DNA of 64,000 nucleotides from Streptomyces sulfonofaciens (GCF_014656295.1 NZ_BNCD01000004.1:1-64000); one strand, 5' to 3'; numbered from the stretch's first letter, positions 1 through 8,926 are shown. A program made the numbers and translations. Notes: generated from the sequence alone by a model not told the origin.

Positions 1-77
1 CGAACCCGGAAGCTAAGCCTTTCAGCGCCGATGGTACTGCAGGGGGGACCCTGTGGGAGAGTAGGACGCCGCCGAAC
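1..77 (+). rRNA. rrf: 5S ribosomal RNA, 3' portion
   Basis: The window opens inside a 5S rRNA. The bases match the conserved 3' half of actinobacterial 5S rRNA: CGAACCCGGAAGCTAAGC, then the GCCGATGGTACTGC segment, then GGGAGAGTAGGACGCCGCCGAAC. The 5' part lies left of the window. This implies that a 16S-23S-5S operon ends here. The exact 3' end (about 77) is approximate. Confidence 0.95.
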
Positions 78-86
78 AATCTTTGG

Positions 87-133
87 AGGACCTCTGGTCC
101 CAGCGTTCACGCTGGGACCAGAGGTCCTTTTTG
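87..133 (+). terminator. Rho-independent terminator of the rRNA operon
   Basis: A perfect stem (AGGACCTCTGGTCCCAGCG with its complement, loop TTCA) is followed by a T-rich tract (TTTTTGTTTT). It lies ten bases after the 5S rRNA and is the expected terminator of the rRNA operon. It also separates that operon from the next gene. Confidence 0.92.
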
Positions 134-204
134 TTTTCTCGGACGCCGCCGGTGTGCTCGGCTGCGTAAGAATGTCTGTGGTAGCAACGACAGGAGCCAA
201 GCCA

Positions 205-2670
205 ATGTCCGCCAACTCCCCCGACGAGCGTCCGGAGCGCGAGCAGCGCCGCCGGGACGGCGGTGACCGTGACGGTTACCGAAGTGGCCCCCGACGCGAT
301 GGTGAACGAGGCGGCTTCGGGCAGCGTGCCGACCGTGGCCGGGACGGTCAGCGCGGCGAGCGACATGACCACCGCAGGGAAGCCGACCGCGGCGACCGAG
401 GTGACCGCAGGGACCACGGCGACGCCCGACGAGACGGCCGCGGCGACTTCCGAGGTCGGGACGACCGCGACCGGGGCCCCCGGGACCACGGTGGCCGCCC
501 GCCGTTCCGTCGGGACGACCGCTTCGGCGGGCCGCGCCGTGATGACCGGCCCAGCGGCGGACGCCAGGGCGACCGGTACGGAGCGGAGCGCCGCGACGGC
601 CAGGGCGGCGACCGCGGCTTCCGCAGGGACGGAGACCGTCCCGCCCATCGCAGGGACGACCGTGGAGGATACCGGCGCGACGGCGACCACGGTGCACGCG
701 GCGGCTACCGCCGTGACGAGCGGGACACCGAGCGCAGGGATGACCGTCGTCCCGAACGGCGCGAGGACCGCGGTGGCTTCCACCGGGACGACCACCGTGA
801 CGATCGCGGTGGGTTCCGTCGTGATGACCGGCGTGACGACCGCGGTGGGTTCCGGGGAGACGACCACCGTGACGATCGCGGCGGCTTCCGGGGAGACGCC
901 CGGCGTGATGACCGCGGTGGGTTCCGTCGTGATGACCGGCGTGATGAACGTGGTGGGTTCCGTCGTGACGATCGCGGTGGCTTCCGGGGAGACGCCCGGC
1001 GTGATGACCGCGGTGGATTCCGTCGTGATGACCGGCGTGACGACCGCGGTGGGTTCCGGGGAGACGCCCGGCGTGATGACCGTGGTGGGTTCCGTCGTGA
1101 CGATCGTCATGACGACCGGGACGCACGCCGCGACGACCGCGGCGGACCCCGCAGGGAAGGCCACCGCGAGGGGTACCAGGGATACCGCGGAGGCCCCCGG
1201 CACGATGACCGCCGGGACGGCCACCGTGACGAGCGGCGCGAGGACTTCCGCCGTGGCGAACAGCGCAGGGACGACGGCCGCAGGGACGAGTACCGGCGCG
1301 ACGACCGCGGTGGCTTCCGCCGCGACGAGGCACGGAGTGGCCGTACCGTCGATCACCGCGGGCGCGACGAGCGTCCGCGGGGCGACGACCGTCCGAGGGG
1401 CCCGCGCCGCGACGACCGGCGCGAAGACGGCCGTGGCCGACCCGGTGGCTTCCGCGGCCGGGACGGCCGCGACGGCCGAGGCGGCGACTGGCGCGGAGAG
1501 CGCCGGGACGACCGGCGCGGCGGTGGCCGGTTCCGCGACGACCGCGACAGGGACCGTGGACGTGAGCGGGACCGCGAGCCCGTCAGGCGGCTGCCGATCC
1601 CCGAGGACGTCACGGGTGAGGAGATCGACAAGGGTGTACGGCAGGAGTTGCAGAGCCTGCCGAAGACACTCGCCGACGAGGTCGCCAAGAACCTCGTGAT
1701 GGTCGCACGGCTCATCGACGAGGACCCCGAGAGCGCCTACGGCTACTCCAAGGTCGCGCTGCGGCTCGCGTCCAGGGTCGCCGCGGTGCGGGAGGCCGCC
1801 GGGTTCGCCGCGTATGCGAACCAGATCTACGGTGAGGCGCTCGCCGAGTTCCGTGCGGCCCGGCGGATGACCGGGAACGTGGAACTCTGGCCGCTCATGG
1901 CCGACTGCGAGCGCGGCCTGGGGCGGCCCGAGAAGACGCTCGACATGGCCGGTGCGCCCGAAGTGGGCAAGCTGGACAAGGCCGGGCAGGTCGAGATGCG
2001 GCTGGTCGTCGCCGGCGCACGGCGAGACCTGGGGCAGCTCGACGCCGCCATCGTGACCCTGCAGAGCCCGGAGCTGGCCTCCAACTCCGTACAGCCGTGG
2101 ACCGCGCGCCTGCGGTACGCCTACGCCGACGCGCTGCTCGCCGCCGGCCGGGACGGCGAGGCGCGCGAGTGGTTCGCCAAGGCCGTCGAGTCCGATCGGG
2201 ACGGCAGCACGGACGCATCCGACCGGCTCGCCGAGCTGGACGGCATCGAGTTCATGGATGCCCTCGACGAGGAAGCCGAGGCCGAAGAGGCACGCGCGAC
2301 GTCCGCAGCCGTGCGGCCGGAGGGGTCCGGGCCCCGCGACGCCCACGGCCCGCAGGCGTCGGACGAGCCTGGCGACGTGCACAACACCGACGACGACATC
2401 GACGCCGCAGACGACATCGACGCCGTCGCCGAGACAGAAGCCACTGAGGAGGCTGTCGAGATCGACGCCGTCGCCGAGACAGAAGCCGCCGACGGGGCTG
2501 TCGAGATCGACGCCGGCGCCGAGACAGAGGCCACTGACGGGGCTGTCGAGATCGACGCCGACGCCGCCGGCGCCGCCGACGAGACAGACGCGACCCATGA
2601 GGCCGATGACTCGGACGAGGCCCACGACGGCGCCGACGGCTCGCACGACGGGCGGGGCGAGGACGCCTAG
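205..2670 (+). CDS. TPR-repeat protein with long Arg/Asp/Gly-rich repeat region
   Basis: 821 aa, function unknown. Residues 1 to about 460 are a low-complexity polyampholyte dominated by R, D and G, with many copies of a DDRGGFR-type unit. Residues about 463-690 form an alpha-helical, TPR-like domain beginning RRLPIPEDVTGEEID. This is the conserved part known in actinobacteria as a hypothetical TPR protein. Residues 690-821 are an acidic tail with a repeated VEIDAxAETEA unit. The ATG at 205 is preceded by AGGAG (191-195) at normal spacing. An in-frame ATG at 172 has no such site. The gene stands alone between the rRNA terminator and a convergent DUF1015 gene. The RD repeats resemble RNA-binding or condensate-forming tails, which would fit its place next to an rRNA operon, but this is inference only. 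The opposite strand is also open over this length; I regard that as a GC artefact. Confidence 0.85.
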   Translation: MSANSPDERPEREQRRRDGGDRDGYRSGPRRDGERGGFGQRADRGRDGQRGERHDHRREADRGDRGDRRDHGDARRDGRGDFRGRDDRDRGPRDHGGRPPFRRDDRFGGPRRDDRPSGGRQGDRYGAERRDGQGGDRGFRRDGDRPAHRRDDRGGYRRDGDHGARGGYRRDERDTERRDDRRPERREDRGGFHRDDHRDDRGGFRRDDRRDDRGGFRGDDHRDDRGGFRGDARRDDRGGFRRDDRRDERGGFRRDDRGGFRGDARRDDRGGFRRDDRRDDRGGFRGDARRDDRGGFRRDDRHDDRDARRDDRGGPRREGHREGYQGYRGGPRHDDRRDGHRDERREDFRRGEQRRDDGRRDEYRRDDRGGFRRDEARSGRTVDHRGRDERPRGDDRPRGPRRDDRREDGRGRPGGFRGRDGRDGRGGDWRGERRDDRRGGGRFRDDRDRDRGRERDREPVRRLPIPEDVTGEEIDKGVRQELQSLPKTLADEVAKNLVMVARLIDEDPESAYGYSKVALRLASRVAAVREAAGFAAYANQIYGEALAEFRAARRMTGNVELWPLMADCERGLGRPEKTLDMAGAPEVGKLDKAGQVEMRLVVAGARRDLGQLDAAIVTLQSPELASNSVQPWTARLRYAYADALLAAGRDGEAREWFAKAVESDRDGSTDASDRLAELDGIEFMDALDEEAEAEEARATSAAVRPEGSGPRDAHGPQASDEPGDVHNTDDDIDAADDIDAVAETEATEEAVEIDAVAETEAADGAVEIDAGAETEATDGAVEIDADAAGAADETDATHEADDSDEAHDGADGSHDGRGEDA

Positions 2671-2728
2671 GAGCACGTCGCCCACCCGGAGTGCACCGCC
2701 ACCGTGCTCCGAGGTGAACGCCCCTTCC

Positions 2729-2771
2729 GTGCTCACAGGGCGAACGCCACCCGCGTTCGCCCTATGAGCAC
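2729..2771. terminator. Bidirectional hairpin between convergent genes
   Basis: An 18-bp stem with one mismatch (GTGCTCACAGGGCGAACG at 2729-2746 against 2754-2771) and a 7-base loop sits between the convergent TPR and DUF1015 genes. There is no U-tract, which is usual for Streptomyces hairpin terminators. Confidence 0.65.
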
Positions 2772-2792
2772 GCCGAGCACACGCTCGACAGC

Positions 2793-4241
2793 TCAGCCGT
2801 CGAGAACGCGAAGGACGAGGCCCGTCGCCGGTTTCGGGCCGAAGGACGTCGACTTGCGCGGCATCATCACGCCCTGCCGGGCCAGGTCCCGCACCACGTC
2901 CTCACGGACCGGGTGCATCAGGACGGCGGTGCCGCCCTCGCGTTCCGCCTTGGCGACGGTGGACGCGGCGTCATGGATGTAGGCGATGTGCTCCGGGGTG
3001 TCCGGGACCTGCCAGATGCGGTCGAGCAGGACCGCGTGCAGGACGGTGGCGTCCAGGGTCCGCCAGGCCGCCGGGCCGCCGGTGGGGAGCAGGTCGTCCA
3101 GCAGGCCGGGAGAGGGCCGGTCGAGCAGGTGGAAGGCGCCGTCGCCGGCCAGCAGGAAGGCGTTGCCCCCGCCCCGGGCCTTGGCGAGCACGTCCATGGC
3201 ACCGTCCAGAGGGCCGTCCACCCTGCGCACCCGGAACCTGCCCGCAACCGCGGCGAGCGCCTCGGGGACCGGCAGCCGGTGCAGCAGGCGGTGGATCGCG
3301 CGCACCCGCAGGGGATAGCGCGCCGTGTCCACGAGGAGGACGAGGCCGTGGTCCCAGGGGCCCGGCGCGTCGTGCTCCGCGCGTAGAGTCAGGTACGTGG
3401 CCCAGCGGTGGTGGCCGTCGGCGATCAGGGCCTGGTGGCGGCCGAGGTCCGCGCGGACCGCGGCGATCTCGCCGGGGTCGGTGACGGACCACAGCCGGTG
3501 GTGGACACCGTCCTCCGTGGTGGTGGCGAGCAGCGGCGGGTGCCGGATCGCGTCGGCGATGACCGCGGCGGCGTCCCGGACGGGCGGTCCGCCGGACGGA
3601 GCTGCCGCACCCCGCCGGCCCGCCCCCGGCGGCGCCTGGGCGCCCTCCCGGTCGATGCCCGTCCGGTCGGTCGGCACCGGGTCGATGGCGGCCGGCCCGC
3701 CGGACGTCCCCAGGATGTCCCGCAGAGCACCGCCCCCGTCGCCCCGGTACGTCAGGAGCAGGGGCTCCAGGTTCGCGGACGTGGTGCGCATCAGGTCGGC
3801 GCGCTCCGCGACGATCCCGGGCATGACGTCCTCATGCGGCAGGACGACGCCCCGGGACGCCTCGGAGAGCCGCAGCGCGCCGATGAGGCCGCGTTGCAGG
3901 AGGTCGCCGGTGTGCTGCTCGTAGACGTAGAGGGCGGGTTCGGGATCGGTCGTGAGGACGCCCTCGGTGAGCCACTCGCGGAGGGTGTCGGCGGCCTGCC
4001 GGCTGCGGGTGCCGGACGTGCGGGCCTGAGGGAGGATCAGGCGGACGATGTTGTACGGATCGGCGGACTCCAGGTGGTGCAGGCCGTCCGGGCGTACCAC
4101 CACGTCGTACGGGGGCGAGGTGACGGCGGCGAGGCTGCGGACCCGGTCGGGGTGGTAGCGCACGCCGCGGAACGGGATCAGGTCGAGCCCGTCGCCGGCC
4201 GGGTCCTGGGCTGGATCTTCAGCGGGACCTGCAGAGTTCAT
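2793..4241 (-). CDS. DUF1015 family protein
   Basis: 482 aa. The N-terminus (FRGVRYHPDRV, then SPPYDVV and DPYNIVRLILP) is the hallmark of the DUF1015 family. This family is widespread and biochemically uncharacterised, with members usually 400-450 aa. An internal HHRLWSVTD segment and the ADGHHRWATYL motif are also typical. A Pro/Gly-rich insert lies around residues 190-225. No Shine-Dalgarno is visible before the ATG. A -10-like TACGAT (4253-4248 on this strand) ends six bases before it, suggesting a leaderless transcript. It is divergent from the HAD gene and convergent with the TPR gene. The enzymatic role is unknown. Confidence 0.88.
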   Translation of the reverse strand: MNSAGPAEDPAQDPAGDGLDLIPFRGVRYHPDRVRSLAAVTSPPYDVVVRPDGLHHLESADPYNIVRLILPQARTSGTRSRQAADTLREWLTEGVLTTDPEPALYVYEQHTGDLLQRGLIGALRLSEASRGVVLPHEDVMPGIVAERADLMRTTSANLEPLLLTYRGDGGGALRDILGTSGGPAAIDPVPTDRTGIDREGAQAPPGAGRRGAAAPSGGPPVRDAAAVIADAIRHPPLLATTTEDGVHHRLWSVTDPGEIAAVRADLGRHQALIADGHHRWATYLTLRAEHDAPGPWDHGLVLLVDTARYPLRVRAIHRLLHRLPVPEALAAVAGRFRVRRVDGPLDGAMDVLAKARGGGNAFLLAGDGAFHLLDRPSPGLLDDLLPTGGPAAWRTLDATVLHAVLLDRIWQVPDTPEHIAYIHDAASTVAKAEREGGTAVLMHPVREDVVRDLARQGVMMPRKSTSFGPKPATGLVLRVLDG

Positions 4242-4378
4242 TGGTGCATCGTAAGTGTGCGGCGCGCTGTCGGAGGCATGCGGGATGATCGGGGGTGCGC
4301 GGCCGCCGAGGCCACCACGGGTGCCCTTCGGCGGTGATGCGGTGTCCTGGAGACGAGCGATCGGGGAGAGAAGGCGTG

Positions 4379-5419
4379 ATGAGCCAGAAGGTCAGGACGC
4401 GGCCCGCGGGCAGCGAGCGGGAGCTGAGCCGGGCCTATGACACGGCGCTGCTCGACCTGGACGGGGTGGTGTACGCGGGTGGCAGGGCCATCCCGCACGC
4501 CGTGCGGTCGCTCGGGACCGCCCGCGAGGCAGGCATGCACCTCGCCTATGTGACGAACAACGCCCTGCGGCCGCCCGAGGCCGTGGCAGGGCACCTCACC
4601 GAGCTCGGCGTACCCGCGGACGCGTCGGACGTGATCACCTCGGCGCAGGCCGTGGCCCGGTTGATCAGTGATCAGATCCCGCAGGGGGCGCGGGTCCTGG
4701 TGATCGGCGGCGAGGGACTGCGGGTCGCGCTGCGCGAACGCGGCCTGGTGCCGGTGGAGTCCGCGGACGACGACCCGGCCGCGGTCGTCCAGGGATACGG
4801 CGGGCCCGACCTGGCGTGGGGCAGGTTCGCGGAGGCCGCCTACGCCATCCGGCGCGGGGTGCCCTGGTACGCGTCCAACACTGATCTGACGATCCCCAGC
4901 GGCCGGGGCATCGCCCCCGGGAACGGCGCGGCGGTCGAGGTCGTCAGGATCGCCACCGGCGCGGAGCCGCAGGTGGCCGGCAAGCCGCTGCCCCCGATGC
5001 ACCGGGAGACCATCCTGCGTACCGGCGCCGAGCGGCCCCTCGTGGTCGGCGACCGGCTCGACACGGACATCGAGGGTGCCTTCAAGGGCGGTGTGGACTC
5101 CCTGCTCGTGCTGACCGGGGTGACCGACGTGCCGCAGCTCCTCGCGGCGCCCCCGCAGCACCGCCCGACCTATGTGGACGCCGACCTGCGCGGGCTGCTG
5201 ACGGCACAGCCCGAGGTCGTCCGGGAGGGCGGCGGCGGGGAAGCGGCCTTCGGGTGCGGAGGCTGGCGTGCCGCGGCGGGCCGGGAGCGGCTCGACCTGC
5301 AGGGCGAGGGCGCCGCGCTCGACGGTCTGCGCGCGCTGTGCGCGGCCGCCTGGACGGCGGCGGGCGAAGGCATCTGCCGCCTCGACGGAGGCAAGGCGGT
5401 GGCCCGGCTGGGGCTGTGA
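4379..5419 (+). CDS. HAD-IIA family hydrolase (NagD-like)
   Basis: 346 aa. The N-terminal DTALLDLDGVVYAGG holds the HAD nucleophile motif DxD near residue 24. It is followed by the AYVTNNALRPPE motif (motif II with the substrate-specifying threonine/asparagine) and by GKPLPPM (motif III lysine) and VVGDRLDTDIEGA (motif IV). The cap between motifs II and III is the alpha/beta type of the IIA subfamily, as in NagD and 4-nitrophenylphosphatase. The likely reaction is dephosphorylation of a small phosphorylated metabolite; the substrate is unknown. The start is ATG at 4379 (GTG at 4376 also possible) behind GGAG at 4365. The last 60 residues are an Ala/Gly-rich extension beyond the HAD fold. Confidence 0.87.
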   Translation: MSQKVRTRPAGSERELSRAYDTALLDLDGVVYAGGRAIPHAVRSLGTAREAGMHLAYVTNNALRPPEAVAGHLTELGVPADASDVITSAQAVARLISDQIPQGARVLVIGGEGLRVALRERGLVPVESADDDPAAVVQGYGGPDLAWGRFAEAAYAIRRGVPWYASNTDLTIPSGRGIAPGNGAAVEVVRIATGAEPQVAGKPLPPMHRETILRTGAERPLVVGDRLDTDIEGAFKGGVDSLLVLTGVTDVPQLLAAPPQHRPTYVDADLRGLLTAQPEVVREGGGGEAAFGCGGWRAAAGRERLDLQGEGAALDGLRALCAAAWTAAGEGICRLDGGKAVARLGL

Positions 5420-5475
5420 CACCCGTGCGGCGAGGGCACGGTGCCGGTTTCGCGGGGACCGGGTCATGAACGAAG

Positions 5476-5494
5476 GTCGGTTAGGCTAACCTAA
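5476..5494. promoter_or_regulatory. Iron box (DmdR/IdeR-type operator)
   Basis: TTAGGCTAACCTAA, preceded by GTCGG, matches most of the 19-bp actinobacterial iron-box palindrome (TTAGGTTAGGCTAACCTAA). It ends five bases before the GTG start of the first siderophore permease gene. Fe-bound DmdR1 would therefore sit over the promoter/start and repress the operon under iron sufficiency. The match is seen directly; the regulator is inferred. Confidence 0.85.
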
Positions 5495-5499
5495 CTTCC

Positions 5500-6543
5500 G
5501 TGTTGGTCGACAGCCCACGGGAGAAGCACACGGACGCCGCACCCCTGCGCCGGGGCCGGCGGGCGCTGCGCGGTGTCGGACTCCTCGCCGCCGTGGGCGT
5601 GCTGGCCCTCGTCGCCGTCGTCAGCCTCGCCGTCGGGGCGAAGCCGCTGTCCGTGGAGCAGGTGTGGCACGGGCTGTTCCAGAACTCCGGCAGCTACGGG
5701 GACGTGGTGGTCGGCGAGCGCCTGTGGCGTACCCTCCTCGGGCTGCTGGCCGGGGCGGCGCTCGGGCTGTCGGGCGCGGTCCTGCAGGCGCTCACCCGCA
5801 ACCCGCTCGCCGATCCCGGGCTGCTCGGCATCAACACCGGTGCCGCCGCGGCCGTCGTCACCGGTCTCACCTTCTTCGGAGCCGACTCGCTCACGGGGTA
5901 CGTGTGGTTCGCGTTCGCCGGAGCGGCGGCCGTGGGTGTGCTCGTCTACGTGCTCGGCGGCAGCCGCGGCGCCACTCCCGTACGCCTTGCGCTGGCCGGC
6001 ACCGCGGTCAACGCGGCCCTGTACGGCTATCTGCAGGCCGTGATGATCACGGACGACGCGGCGCTCGGCAAGATGCGGTTCTGGACCGTCGGCTCGCTGG
6101 CGTCCGCCAACTCCACCACCATCGGCCAGGTGCTGCCGTTCCTCGCGGTCGGCACGGTCCTCGCGCTCGGCCTCGCACGGCCGCTGAACGCCGTGGCCAT
6201 GGGCGACGACACGGCCCGCGCGCTGGGGGCGCACCTCACCCGTACCCGTGCGCTGTCGATGCTCGCGGCGACGCTGCTGTGCGGGGCGGCCACCGCGGCC
6301 TGCGGTCCGATCGCCTTCGTGGGCTTGACGGTGCCGCACGCGGTGCGCTCCTTCACGGGCCCCGACCTGCGCTGGATCCTGCCGTACGCCACCGCGCTCG
6401 CCCCCGTCGTGCTGCTCGGCTCCGACGTCATCGGGCGGATGGTCGCACGGCCCGCGGAGCTCCAGGTCGGTGTCGTCACCGCGGTCATCGGCGGCCCCGT
6501 CTTCATCTACCTCGTCCGGTGGCGGAGGATGGCACAGCCGTGA
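5500..6543 (+). CDS. Iron-siderophore ABC transporter permease (FecCD family)
   Basis: 347 aa, with about nine or ten hydrophobic segments. The FecCD/BtuC signature LxGxALGLSGAVLQALTRNPLADPGLLG is present around residues 80-115, and GPIAFVGLTVPH forms the ATPase-coupling loop near the C-terminal third. It forms one half of the membrane channel for ferric siderophore uptake. The GTG at 5500 lies five bases after the iron box, with no room for a Shine-Dalgarno, so the message is probably leaderless. Its stop overlaps the next gene by four bases (GTGA). No substrate-binding protein gene is adjacent, so the importer probably borrows a lipoprotein encoded elsewhere. Confidence 0.9.
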   Translation: MLVDSPREKHTDAAPLRRGRRALRGVGLLAAVGVLALVAVVSLAVGAKPLSVEQVWHGLFQNSGSYGDVVVGERLWRTLLGLLAGAALGLSGAVLQALTRNPLADPGLLGINTGAAAAVVTGLTFFGADSLTGYVWFAFAGAAAVGVLVYVLGGSRGATPVRLALAGTAVNAALYGYLQAVMITDDAALGKMRFWTVGSLASANSTTIGQVLPFLAVGTVLALGLARPLNAVAMGDDTARALGAHLTRTRALSMLAATLLCGAATAACGPIAFVGLTVPHAVRSFTGPDLRWILPYATALAPVVLLGSDVIGRMVARPAELQVGVVTAVIGGPVFIYLVRWRRMAQP

Positions 6544-7580
6544 GAGCTTCCCGTAGCCGGTGGGTCCGCAGCGGCCGGCTGTCCGTGCGGTTCGACGTCC
6601 GGGCGCTGGGCGTCGTCCTGCTGCTGGCGCTCGCCGCGCTGGCCGCGAGCGTCCTGCTGGTCGGCACCGGAGACTTCGCCATCCCGGTCCCCGACGTGCT
6701 GCGCACCCTCGCCGGCGGCGGCGACGCCGGGCAGGAGTTCGTCGTCCGCGAGCTACGGCTGCCGCGGGTGCTGGTGGGTCTGCTGGTGGGCGGTGCGCTC
6801 GGGCTCGGCGGCGCGCTCTTCCAGGCCGTGTCCCGCAACCCGCTGGGCAGTCCGGACGTGCTCGGCCTGGGGCAGGGCTCGACGGCCGGTGCGCTGGTGG
6901 TGATCGTGCTCTTCTCCGGGAGTGCCGCGGAGGTCGCGCTCGGGGCGCTTGCCGGGGGGCTGCTGACCGGTCTGGTGATCTACCTGCTCGCCTGGAAGCG
7001 GGGTGTGCACGGCTACCGGCTGGTGCTGGTCGGCATCGGCGTCGCCGCGGTGGCCACCGCCGTCAACGGCTATCTGCTCACCGAGGCCGACCTCGTCGAC
7101 GCGGCCCGTGCCGTCGTCTGGATGACCGGCTCGCTCGGCGGCAGCGACTGGGACCAGGTCTGGCCGCTGCTCGGGCTGTGCGCCGTCCTCGTGCCGCTCG
7201 CCCTCGCGCACGCCCGGCCACTGCGCATGCTGGAGATGGGCGACGACATCGCGTCCGCGCTGGGCGTGCGCGTCGAACGCACGAGGCTGCTGCTGATGCT
7301 GGCCGCCGTCCTGCTCACCGCCGCCGCCACGGCCGCGGCCGGCCCGGTCGGGTTCGTCGCCCTCACCGCCCCCCAACTGGCCCGGCGGCTCACCCGCTCG
7401 CCGGGTCCCAACCTGCTGCCAGCCCTGGTCATGGGCGCCGCACTGCTGGTCACCGCCGACTGGCTCTCCCAGCGGGCGTTCGGCGCGGACCAGTTGCCCG
7501 TCGGCGTGGTCACCGGCGTGCTCGGCGGGGTCTACCTGCTGTGGCTGCTGGTCGCCGAACGGAGGGCGGGCCGCATATGA
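6540..7580 (+). CDS. Iron-siderophore ABC transporter permease (FecCD family), second subunit
   Basis: 346 aa. GTG at 6540 overlaps the upstream stop (GTGA), indicating translational coupling. It has the FecCD signature ALGLGGALFQAVSRNPLGSPDVLG and a GPVGFVALTAPQLAR coupling loop, with about ten transmembrane segments. With the preceding gene it forms a heterodimeric permease, the usual arrangement for Gram-positive siderophore importers. The 3' end overlaps an ATG in the next frame (ATGA at 7577), but the ATPase more probably begins further downstream. Confidence 0.9.
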   Translation: MRASRSRWVRSGRLSVRFDVRALGVVLLLALAALAASVLLVGTGDFAIPVPDVLRTLAGGGDAGQEFVVRELRLPRVLVGLLVGGALGLGGALFQAVSRNPLGSPDVLGLGQGSTAGALVVIVLFSGSAAEVALGALAGGLLTGLVIYLLAWKRGVHGYRLVLVGIGVAAVATAVNGYLLTEADLVDAARAVVWMTGSLGGSDWDQVWPLLGLCAVLVPLALAHARPLRMLEMGDDIASALGVRVERTRLLLMLAAVLLTAAATAAAGPVGFVALTAPQLARRLTRSPGPNLLPALVMGAALLVTADWLSQRAFGADQLPVGVVTGVLGGVYLLWLLVAERRAGRI

Positions 7581-7744
7581 AGCGCGGGTCGTACGGGAAA
7601 CGCGGGCCGAATGCGCCATACGGGCCGCACATGAGACCCCGTCCGCAGCGGGACGCCCGGGGTCCGGGACGTCCCACCGGCGCGGCGGAGGCGAAGGACG
7701 CCGCAGTGCCGCCGCCCACCGACCCCCGTCAGGAGCGTGCCCCC

Positions 7745-8578
7745 GTGAACCGGCTCACCGCCGACGATGTGACCCTCGCCTACGACCAGCGCGTCATCGC
7801 GGAGAACCTGTCCGTCGAGATACCCGACCGCTCCTTCACCGTGATCGTGGGGCCCAACGCCTGCGGCAAGTCCACACTGCTGCGGGCGCTCTCGCGGATG
7901 CTCAGGCCCGCCGCGGGCCGTGTGCTGCTCGACGGGCAGGTCATCCAGTCGATGCCGGCGAAGAAGGTCGCGAGGATCCTGGGGCTGCTGCCGCAGACGT
8001 CCACCGCGCCGGAGGGCATCACCGTGGGCGACCTGGTCGCGCGCGGCCGCTACCCGCACCAGGGACTGCTGCGCCAGTGGTCGCCCGAGGACGAGCGCGT
8101 CGTCGCCGAGGCCATGGCCTGCACCGGGGTGGCCGAGCTGGCCGACCGCCATGTGGACGAGCTCTCCGGCGGCCAGCGCCAGCGTGTCTGGATCGCCATG
8201 GCGCTGGCCCAGCAGACGCCGCTGCTGCTGCTCGACGAGCCCACCACCTACCTGGACATCCAGCACCAGATCGATGTGCTCGACCTCTGTGCCGACCTGC
8301 ACGAGGTACAGGGCAGGACACTGGTCGCGGTGCTGCACGACCTCAACCACGCCGCCCGGTACGCCACCCATCTGATCGCACTGCGCGAGGGGCGCGTCAT
8401 CGCCGAGGGCGCGCCGTCCGACATCGTCACCGCAGACCTGGTCCGCGCTGTCTTCGGTCTCGACTGCCAGGTCATCGACGATCCCGAGACGGGCACCCCG
8501 CTGGTCGTCCCGGCAGCGCGCAGGCCGGGTGGAGCACGCCGGGCGCCCGGTGCCCGGCGACCCGCCGGAACGAACTGA
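7745..8578 (+). CDS. Siderophore ABC transporter ATP-binding protein (FecE-like)
   Basis: 277 aa from the GTG at 7745, which has AGGAG at 7731-7735. An in-frame ATG at 7577 overlapping the permease stop would add 56 low-complexity residues unlike the family, so I prefer 7745; FecE proteins are usually 250-280 aa. It has Walker A GPNACGKST, a Q-loop LLPQTS, signature LSGGQRQR, Walker B LLLLDEPTTYLD and the switch histidine in VLHDLNHAARY. ATP hydrolysis drives ferric-siderophore import through the two FecCD permeases upstream. It is presumably co-regulated by the iron box at 5476. Confidence 0.9.
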   Translation: MNRLTADDVTLAYDQRVIAENLSVEIPDRSFTVIVGPNACGKSTLLRALSRMLRPAAGRVLLDGQVIQSMPAKKVARILGLLPQTSTAPEGITVGDLVARGRYPHQGLLRQWSPEDERVVAEAMACTGVAELADRHVDELSGGQRQRVWIAMALAQQTPLLLLDEPTTYLDIQHQIDVLDLCADLHEVQGRTLVAVLHDLNHAARYATHLIALREGRVIAEGAPSDIVTADLVRAVFGLDCQVIDDPETGTPLVVPAARRPGGARRAPGARRPAGTN

Positions 8579-8606
8579 GCACCCGCCAACCGGCGATCAA
8601 CCCCAG

Positions 8607-8750
8607 GCGATCGAGGCCCAGGCGATCGAGGCCCCGGCGATCGAGGCCCGGACGACCGAACCCCCGGGCGACCGAAGCCCGGACGACCGAACCCCGGCGA
8701 CCGAGTCCGGAACCCGGACCACCGAAACCCCGACGGCCAAGGCCCCCGCG
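8607..8750. repeat. About nine copies of a 15-bp imperfect tandem repeat
   Basis: Between the converging transporter and SCP2-like genes (gap 8579-8926), units such as GCGATCGAGGCCCAG, GCGATCGAGGCCCCG and GCGATCGAGGCCCGG recur head to tail. They then degrade to ACGACCGAACCCCGG-type copies. No credible gene overlaps them. The rest of the gap (8751-8926) is GC-rich with no recognisable feature. Confidence 0.75.
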
Positions 8751-8926
8751 GGCAGGCCCCGCACGCGCGGTCTCCGGACGACCTCGCTCCACGGCCGGCC
8801 TCGCTCCCCGGACACCCTCGGCCCCCGGCGGCGGCCCGGAGCCCGCCCGGGTGGCCAAGGCGCGGGGACGCACGGGCGCGGGACGCACGGGCGCAGGGGC
8901 GCATGCCGCACGGGCGCACCCGCCGG

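Noticed and set aside
22..2736. 904-aa open frame on the minus strand across the RD-repeat gene
   Set aside because: It is the antisense reading of a highly GC-biased repeat gene, gives Val/Ala/Thr-rich low-complexity protein, and would begin and end inside neighbouring features. The plus-strand gene has a good ribosome-binding site and a conserved TPR domain.
7577..7744. Upstream ATG for the FecE-like ATPase overlapping the permease stop
   Set aside because: It would add 56 Gly/Pro/Arg-rich residues absent from the family, while GTG 7745 has a proper AGGAG and gives normal length. Kept only as an alternative.
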